Assembly (NCBI GenBank): GCA_947632315.1
Contig: CANROV010000059.1
Location: forward strand, 1-10,478
Source: Candidatus Gastranaerophilales bacterium
Lineage (GTDB): Bacteria; Cyanobacteriota; Vampirovibrionia; Gastranaerophilales; Gastranaerophilaceae
Length of the DNA stretch: 10,478 nucleotides
Reading direction: 5' to 3'
Below the pieces are notes generated by a model. It saw only the letters and a program-made list of their open reading frames with translations, was not told the DNA's origin and did not search any database. Positions 6,087 through 10,478 of the stretch are shown here, piece after piece (position 1 is the stretch's first letter; every line of letters begins with the position of its first letter). The position numbers were made by a program, and so were the translations under genes.

Positions 6087-7218
6087 ACAATAAGGCAATA
6101 TTGTCTTTTGTTATTACGGCATCATAATTTTTATATCCGAGTATATCATATATATTATCAGAGTGTTCTCCTATAATTTTTTTACAGTCCTCGGAGCTGT
6201 AATTTGCAATTCCTCTTGCAAATTCACAATCATTTTCATCTATGACAGAAATAACATCGCCCCGTGAAAAGACCCCATTAACTGAAATAATTCCTTTTGG
6301 AAGCAAGCTTTTATTATTTTCCGTAACAGCCAATTTAGCCCCGGAATTAACGACCAATTGTCCGGTAATATTTGTAGCATAAGCAATCCATCGGCGCTTT
6401 TGAGATAATTGCTCTACAGGGTAAAACCTTGTTCCCATTTTCTCATCATTGAATAATCTTTTTATAACTTGCGGTTCTTTTCCGTTAGCAATTATAACGG
6501 AACCTCCCGAATGCGTAACAACCTTTGCCGCTTCCAGTTTCGTTTTCATACCGCCTCTTCCGCCTTTTGAAGCGCTATGTGCATATTGTTCTATTTCTTC
6601 CGTTACTTCTTTTACTTCGTATATAAAGTTTGCGTTTGGATTTTCTTTCGGATTATCATCATATAATCCGTTTATATCAGATAGAATAACCAATAAATCA
6701 GCGTCTAATTTGCTTGCCACTAAAGCAGAAAGTTTATCGTTATCAGAGAAGCTGACTCCGTACAATGGATTTCCTGCTTCTTCAAGCTCTGTTGTAGATA
6801 CCGTATCATTTTGATTTATTACCGGAATGACTTTCATATCTAACAGTGTATTCAATACGTTATTTAAACTTAAATATTTAATTCTGTTTGAAAAGTCATC
6901 TTCAGTAAGTAGAATTTGTGCAGTATTTATAGAATACTTGCCAAAACCGTCATCATATATTGACATTAGTTGGCTTTGACCTACAGCAGCGCATGCCTGT
7001 TTTATCGATAAACTTTCTGAAGAATCTGCGTTTAATTTTTTTGCACCGAGTCCTACAGCACCTGATGTTACAATTATTATTTCTTTACCTTGTTTATGGA
7101 GCTTTGAAACATCTTCGATAAAGGAATATATTCTTGACAATGATATTTCTTTATCATCATTTCTAAGGACATTAGTACCAAATTTAAATACAATTCTTTT
7201 TGATTCTTTAATATTCAT
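6085..7218 (-). CDS. proB: Glutamate 5-kinase ProB (kinase plus PUA domain)
   Basis: Phosphorylates L-glutamate with ATP to gamma-glutamyl phosphate, the committed and normally proline-inhibited step of proline synthesis. The 377 residues carry both usual domains. The amino-acid kinase domain (about 7-260) shows VFKFGTNVL (10-18), VTSGAVGLGA (50-59), VINQNDTVST (133-142), FSDNDKLSALVA (157-168), LSDINGLYDDNP (179-190) and KGGRGGMKTKLEAA (218-231). The PUA domain (about 275-365) starts at KRRWIAY and contains GA.LAV, LLPKGI..V.G.F.RGDVI and FARGIANYSS. The start is fixed by the domain beginning at residue 9 and by the absence of any upstream ATG/GTG/TTG in frame. Unlike its neighbours it has no Shine-Dalgarno. 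A strong extended -10 ends six bases before the ATG, so translation is probably leaderless. It follows the nucleotidyltransferase-like gene by 23 bases, without a terminator. Confidence 0.97.
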   Translation of the reverse strand: MNIKESKRIVFKFGTNVLRNDDKEISLSRIYSFIEDVSKLHKQGKEIIIVTSGAVGLGAKKLNADSSESLSIKQACAAVGQSQLMSIYDDGFGKYSINTAQILLTEDDFSNRIKYLSLNNVLNTLLDMKVIPVINQNDTVSTTELEEAGNPLYGVSFSDNDKLSALVASKLDADLLVILSDINGLYDDNPKENPNANFIYEVKEVTEEIEQYAHSASKGGRGGMKTKLEAAKVVTHSGGSVIIANGKEPQVIKRLFNDEKMGTRFYPVEQLSQKRRWIAYATNITGQLVVNSGAKLAVTENNKSLLPKGIISVNGVFSRGDVISVIDENDCEFARGIANYSSEDCKKIIGEHSDNIYDILGYKNYDAVITKDNIALL

Positions 7219-7224
7219 GCAAAT

Positions 7225-7233
7225 ATTATAGCA
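7225..7233 (-). promoter_or_regulatory. Extended -10 promoter giving a leaderless proB mRNA
   Basis: The minus strand reads TGC-TATAAT (rc of 7225-7233), then six bases (rc of 7219-7224), then the proB ATG. Initiation about seven bases after the -10 would fall on or next to the A of the start codon. The region between -10 and ATG and the 20 bases before it contain no ribosome binding site. A weak TTGTGA (rc of 7246-7251) lies 15 bases upstream, too close for a good -35. Confidence 0.6.
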
Positions 7234-7241
7234 TAAAGTGA

Positions 7242-8654
7242 TTATTCACAATATGTAATAACATTTTCAGCATTTAAGTTTAACCTTGATGTCATATCAT
7301 CAAACATTGTTTTAGCTTTATGATTAAATGCTAAATTACCTTTATCATCAGTATTTGATTTTATTGACGAAATAACTTCTTCAGGAAGATAAGCGAACTT
7401 ACCTTTTCTTAAATTTTTCATTTCTGCGCATAAATCTTTTTGAGCGCCCAAATCTGACCAAGACTCTTTGTCAGGTTTTATATAGAAGGTCATAGCTAAT
7501 GTTTTACCGTCTTTAGATTTTATTTCGCCGTTGTTAAATGCTTCCAGCATTGGTGCAATAACCATTGAAGAGAAGTCATAACCTTTATCGGGGTTTAAGA
7601 AGCTTTTTGGATTTGCGCTATAGTTTTCTTTTATCCAGCTTAATGCTTCCGGAGATACAACATAAGGCCCAACCGAAGCTAAGCATTTATCCTTACCCAA
7701 TTCATCAACAACAATACTTTCAATATAATCATCATCTTGAGGTTTCTCAACGAATTCTAATATTCTTTTTGAATCCAAAGATTCAGCCTTTATAACACCT
7801 AAAGCTTTAACTCTTGATTTATCAACAGGCAATACCGTAATTGAGAAGCCTGAATCTGAATTTTCGTAATCGTACATTAATTTAGAAATATTAATATCAG
7901 AGAAGTTATCACCCCAGCTAAATACTATAGGTTTTTCAGTTGATATTTTACCGGTTCTTAAACCTTCCAAAAATGCAAAAGCACTACCTTGTGCAGGTTT
8001 TACATCAATTAATTCATATTTATCATCAAGTTTTCCAGTTCTGGCGAAATTGGACATTATACCTTGAATTAAAGACATAGGCGCATAAGCTAAAGTTGCT
8101 GGAAGATATGAAGCAGGTTTTGTTTTTCCGCCTTGCAGAGTTGTTATATCTTTATATCTTGTTCCGTCTCCGTCTGTCGGAGTATAGAAATTATAATCTT
8201 CTTTTAATAACGGAGCATATTTTTTATCCAAATATTTTGTTGAGGATACTTCTTGCATGCCTGTTGACCAAAACTTTTTATATTCATCAGCCATGGCTGT
8301 ATCAATTTTACCGCCGTCATTTCTTATTGAACCGTATATTTTACCTGAAAAGCTGGGATTTTTTTGACTTTGAACACCTATATACATTTTATTTGATTCT
8401 AATTTTGATTCGGGAGTAATTAACATTTTTAAGCCTTTATACTGAGGTAATTTTGACTCAAGAATAAATTTTGAACCGACTTTTGAATTAGAAACGTTTT
8501 GAACAACTTTAAAATATTTATTTGCTTCACCTTTCATAACCAATTCTTCACCATTCATGCCCTTTGTTAATTCAGGTTTTTCAACTTTTTTTGCCTGAAA
8601 AGAGTTATTAACCCTATTTGGTTGTGAATAAGATGTGATTGCAGAAATTTTCAT
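7242..8654 (-). CDS. Nucleotidyltransferase-like protein (sugar-1-phosphate type) with N-terminal extension
   Basis: A 470-residue protein whose residues about 155-410 resemble the NTP_transferase (GT-A) fold of GlgC and mannose-1-phosphate guanylyltransferases, which join a sugar phosphate to a nucleotide. The nucleotide loop is PTDGDGTRYKDIT (159-171) with KTKPAS at 177-182. The usual GGxGTR is thus DGDGTR, keeping Gly-Thr-Arg and the Lys-Pro. VFSWGDN (244-250) supplies the metal-binding Asp, GVIKAESLDSKRILEFVEKP (286-305) is the typical strand and EKP motif, ASVGPYVVSPEAL (326-338) follows, and SWSDLGAQKDL (398-408) resembles the W-x-D-x-G motif. Residues 1-150 match nothing I know and begin with a polar tail holding NNSFQAKK (16-23). 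No signal peptide is seen. AAGGAG (8661-8666) six bases before the ATG sets the start. The sugar and nucleotide cannot be named. The change in the first glycine leaves some doubt about activity. Confidence 0.78.
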   Translation of the reverse strand: MKISAITSYSQPNRVNNSFQAKKVEKPELTKGMNGEELVMKGEANKYFKVVQNVSNSKVGSKFILESKLPQYKGLKMLITPESKLESNKMYIGVQSQKNPSFSGKIYGSIRNDGGKIDTAMADEYKKFWSTGMQEVSSTKYLDKKYAPLLKEDYNFYTPTDGDGTRYKDITTLQGGKTKPASYLPATLAYAPMSLIQGIMSNFARTGKLDDKYELIDVKPAQGSAFAFLEGLRTGKISTEKPIVFSWGDNFSDINISKLMYDYENSDSGFSITVLPVDKSRVKALGVIKAESLDSKRILEFVEKPQDDDYIESIVVDELGKDKCLASVGPYVVSPEALSWIKENYSANPKSFLNPDKGYDFSSMVIAPMLEAFNNGEIKSKDGKTLAMTFYIKPDKESWSDLGAQKDLCAEMKNLRKGKFAYLPEEVISSIKSNTDDKGNLAFNHKAKTMFDDMTSRLNLNAENVITYCE

Positions 8655-8725
8655 TTTTTACTCCTTTTTTACCATAATAATAAACACTAATAATTTAAAA
8701 CATGAACAAATTATTTTTTGTTATT

Positions 8726-9940
8726 CTATTCATTTGCAGAAATATAATCATTAATAAACTGCCTTGCAACTCTCGGCGTTCTTATCCCTTTTAATAATGA
8801 AAATCTTTCAGCCTCCGCTAACAATGTATCATTAATTTCTATACAGCAGTCAGAAGCAATTTTCTTTACTATATCAAAATATTCAATCTTGTTCAAGAGA
8901 GAAAATGTAAGCGTTATTCCGAATCTGTCGGATAATGAAACAAGTTCATCAATTGTATCATTACAATGTACTTCGTTACCTTCTCTGGATGAAAAGCTTT
9001 CTTTTACCAAATGTATTCTGTTTGTCGTGGCATATATTAATGCGTTTGAAGGCATATTGGATAATGAACCTTCTAATGATGCTTTTATTGATGAAAAATT
9101 TTTATCATTTTCATCAAATGAAATATCATCGGCAAAAATTATAAATTTTACAGGTAAATCTCTTATTTTTTCATATAACTCTCCTAAATACATAAAACTT
9201 TCTTTATAAACTTGAATGATTTTTAAATTATAATCACTAAATTCATTAATTAATGCTTTTACCGTTGACGATTTACCGCATCCTCTATCCCCGTACAATA
9301 ATACATTATTGGCATTTTTTCCTTCTAAAAATGCTTTGGTATTTTGTTTTATTATATTTTTTTGATAATCATAATTTTTTAAATCACTAAATGTAAGTGC
9401 TTCAAAATATTTTATCGGAACAATTTCTTTATTTTCATTATATTTAAAAGCACTATAGCAGGAAAATATTCCATATCCGTAATGTTTATAAGAGGATAAT
9501 ATATCATCCAAATCAAACAAATTTCCACTATTTGTATAAAATACGGGGAAGTGTTCAATTATATCTTTATTTTCATTGTATTTTGATTTAAGAGTATTTA
9601 TTATTTTTGTATAATCAAAACTTATCAATTCATCAATTAATCTAAGCTCATATCTTGCCGTTTCCAGAATTTGTTCATTTTCTTTTATACAATCGGAACA
9701 CCCTCTTGATAGTATATTTTCATCAGTATAAACAAGGCGGTTAATGTATTCATATAAATTTTGATTTTCTTGTTTATTATAAAGTTCATATATAAAATCC
9801 GAGTACGCTTTAACAACATCATCAAATAATGAATCAGAATTTATTAATTTAATAAAATTAATAAATTTTGATACAATAGTGTCTTCAATTACATTTTTAA
9901 AAATTGAAACTAAAAGAAGAGACGTAATTTTATTTCCCAT
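8726..9940 (-). CDS. DUF815 family AAA+ ATPase
   Basis: A 404-residue cytosolic ATPase of the DUF815 family, whose cellular role is not established. The N-terminal half (1-180) is helical and acidic, with a Cys-x-x-Cys pair at C81/C84. The family core follows: LTFSDLKNYDYQK (182-194), Walker A YGDRGCGKSST (216-226), KFIIFADDISFDE (265-277; Walker B Asp271/Asp272), LEGSLSNMPSN (289-299), a sensor-1-like IYATTNRIHL (302-311), SLSDRFGITLTF (335-346; candidate Arg finger R339) and RTPRVARQFINDY (387-399; sensor-2-like). Length suits the family and all ATPase residues are present. It begins one base after the stop of the SPASM-type gene. The best upstream Shine-Dalgarno, GGGT, is weak and about 12 bases from the ATG, so translation probably depends on coupling. 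That argues for a joint role with the upstream protein. Confidence 0.88.
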   Translation of the reverse strand: MGNKITSLLLVSIFKNVIEDTIVSKFINFIKLINSDSLFDDVVKAYSDFIYELYNKQENQNLYEYINRLVYTDENILSRGCSDCIKENEQILETARYELRLIDELISFDYTKIINTLKSKYNENKDIIEHFPVFYTNSGNLFDLDDILSSYKHYGYGIFSCYSAFKYNENKEIVPIKYFEALTFSDLKNYDYQKNIIKQNTKAFLEGKNANNVLLYGDRGCGKSSTVKALINEFSDYNLKIIQVYKESFMYLGELYEKIRDLPVKFIIFADDISFDENDKNFSSIKASLEGSLSNMPSNALIYATTNRIHLVKESFSSREGNEVHCNDTIDELVSLSDRFGITLTFSLLNKIEYFDIVKKIASDCCIEINDTLLAEAERFSLLKGIRTPRVARQFINDYISANE

Positions 9941-9941
9941 A

Positions 9942-10478
9942 TTAACATTTACCCGTTAATATTTTAACAATTTTATTTTTAGCTTTATGGAAGAACCCTT
10001 TATTAAAATTGGCAAAATTATGTTTAAAATTACAATTAAGCATTCTGCAGTACATTTTACAAGTTTTAGTCATTTGTCTGCATTTTACTGAATCAGCATT
10101 AACCCATATTTCCTCCGGAAGTGAATTTTTAATATTCCCTACTGGAAGCATATTAAAACACAATCTTACATCCCCATAAGGGTCAATAGCGAAGTTAGTA
10201 GTACCTACATCACATATTATTGTTTTCAGAATATCATCAGGATTATTAAAGAATACTTTCATAGCATTTAATTGTTCATAAGAGTTATAAATTGAATGAC
10301 CCGCCTGTTTCATTTCAATAAGTCTGTTAACAACTTCCGTAGCTCTTTTTGCCATTTTTTTATACTCATCTCTTAAAGTCTGAGGCATTTTATAATTAGA
10401 AGTTTTACAATCTTTTTGATAAAAATATCCGTGAAATGATTCTTTATCATCCATTAATTGAAACATTATGCCGTTAAT
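9942..10478 (-). CDS. Radical SAM/SPASM-type protein, C-terminal part (partial)
   Basis: The reading frame is open to the window edge. The first Met, encoded at 10464-10466, has no ribosome binding site and the frame continues four codons upstream, so this is the C-terminal part of a longer protein. Counting from that Met, C85, G98 and C103 fit the CX9-15GX4C start of a SPASM domain. The sequence between them, FAIDPYGDVRLC, is the typical I-D-x-x-G-x-V-x-x-C, and PVGNIKNSLPEEIW (108-121) matches the usual G-N-I...L-x-E-I-W. More Cys at 129, 136, 140 and 145 (spacing X6, X3, X4) could bind an auxiliary [4Fe-4S] cluster. The CxxxCxxC radical SAM motif would lie outside the window. SPASM proteins modify peptides or enzymes; the substrate is unknown and no precursor peptide gene is seen nearby. 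A basic tail of Lys/Phe residues ends in Cys. It overlaps no neighbour but lies one base from the DUF815 gene. Confidence 0.8.
   Translation of the reverse strand: MNGIMFQLMDDKESFHGYFYQKDCKTSNYKMPQTLRDEYKKMAKRATEVVNRLIEMKQAGHSIYNSYEQLNAMKVFFNNPDDILKTIICDVGTTNFAIDPYGDVRLCFNMLPVGNIKNSLPEEIWVNADSVKCRQMTKTCKMYCRMLNCNFKHNFANFNKGFFHKAKNKIVKILTGKC

Noticed and set aside
7238..7249. GTGA-N4-TCAC inverted repeat near the proB promoter as an operator
   Set aside because: Only four base pairs per arm and overlapping the end of the upstream gene; such repeats are common by chance.
8674..8709. Promoter for the nucleotidyltransferase-like gene (TTGTTC with TTATTA-like boxes)
   Set aside because: Spacing of the best boxes is 19 or more bases and matches are poor in this AT-rich spacer; read-through from upstream is equally likely.
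8705..8722. AACAAA/TTTGTT hairpin as terminator of the DUF815 gene
   Set aside because: Six mostly A-T pairs with no T run in the minus direction; too weak to call.
10464..10466. ATG as the start of the SPASM-type gene
   Set aside because: The frame stays open to the window edge, no ribosome binding site is visible in the available bases, and the product would lack the radical SAM domain, so the gene is partial.
8726..10478. Peptide-modification (RiPP) cluster around the SPASM-type gene
   Set aside because: No small precursor-peptide gene, peptidase or transporter is visible in the window.

Overview
The window is AT-rich bacterial DNA with short gene spacing and clear Shine-Dalgarno sites. 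The best guess for its source is a non-photosynthetic relative of cyanobacteria (Melainabacteria/Vampirovibrionia, probably Gastranaerophilales). Three things suggest this: a Ycf23/DUF561 protein, a family otherwise typical of cyanobacteria and algal plastids; the low GC content; and a protein with an N-terminal Ser-Phe-Gln-Ala-Lys motif of a kind I recall from that lineage. This is an inference, not a database result. No photosynthesis gene is present.

Left edge (1-387): the last 25 codons of a tyrosine recombinase, transcribed rightwards, then a 147-base gap with a G-rich purine tract and a hairpin. Next comes a complete tRNA-Asn(GTT) on the minus strand, with its 3' end facing the recombinase. 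This is the usual geometry at the edge of an element integrated in a tRNA gene, but the rest of any such element lies outside the window. The tRNA and pdxJ diverge from a 90-base spacer whose predicted promoters share a -35 region.

Plus-strand half (388-4770): pdxJ (vitamin B6 synthesis); an unrecognised 178-residue protein ending at a strong terminator; the Ycf23/DUF561 TIM-barrel protein with its own extended -10 promoter and a strong terminator; a TTG-started protein with an OLD-type TOPRIM nuclease domain but no ATPase; and a secreted WG-repeat-like protein. The two halves converge on a symmetrical terminator (4755-4787) that overlaps the coding ends of both flanking genes.

Minus-strand half (10478 to 4786, reading leftwards): the C-terminal part of a radical SAM/SPASM-type protein; a DUF815 AAA+ ATPase starting one base after its stop; a sugar-nucleotidyltransferase-like protein with a novel-looking N-terminal region; and proB-proA. 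The proBA pair carries out the first two steps of proline synthesis (glutamate to gamma-glutamyl phosphate to glutamate semialdehyde). proB has no Shine-Dalgarno, and an extended -10 promoter ends six bases before its ATG, so its mRNA is probably leaderless.

Most of the window is housekeeping metabolism mixed with lineage-specific genes. I see no complete new defence or mobile system. The best leads are the stand-alone TOPRIM protein, the coupled SPASM/DUF815 pair, the extended nucleotidyltransferase, the leaderless proB and the recombinase-tRNA junction.
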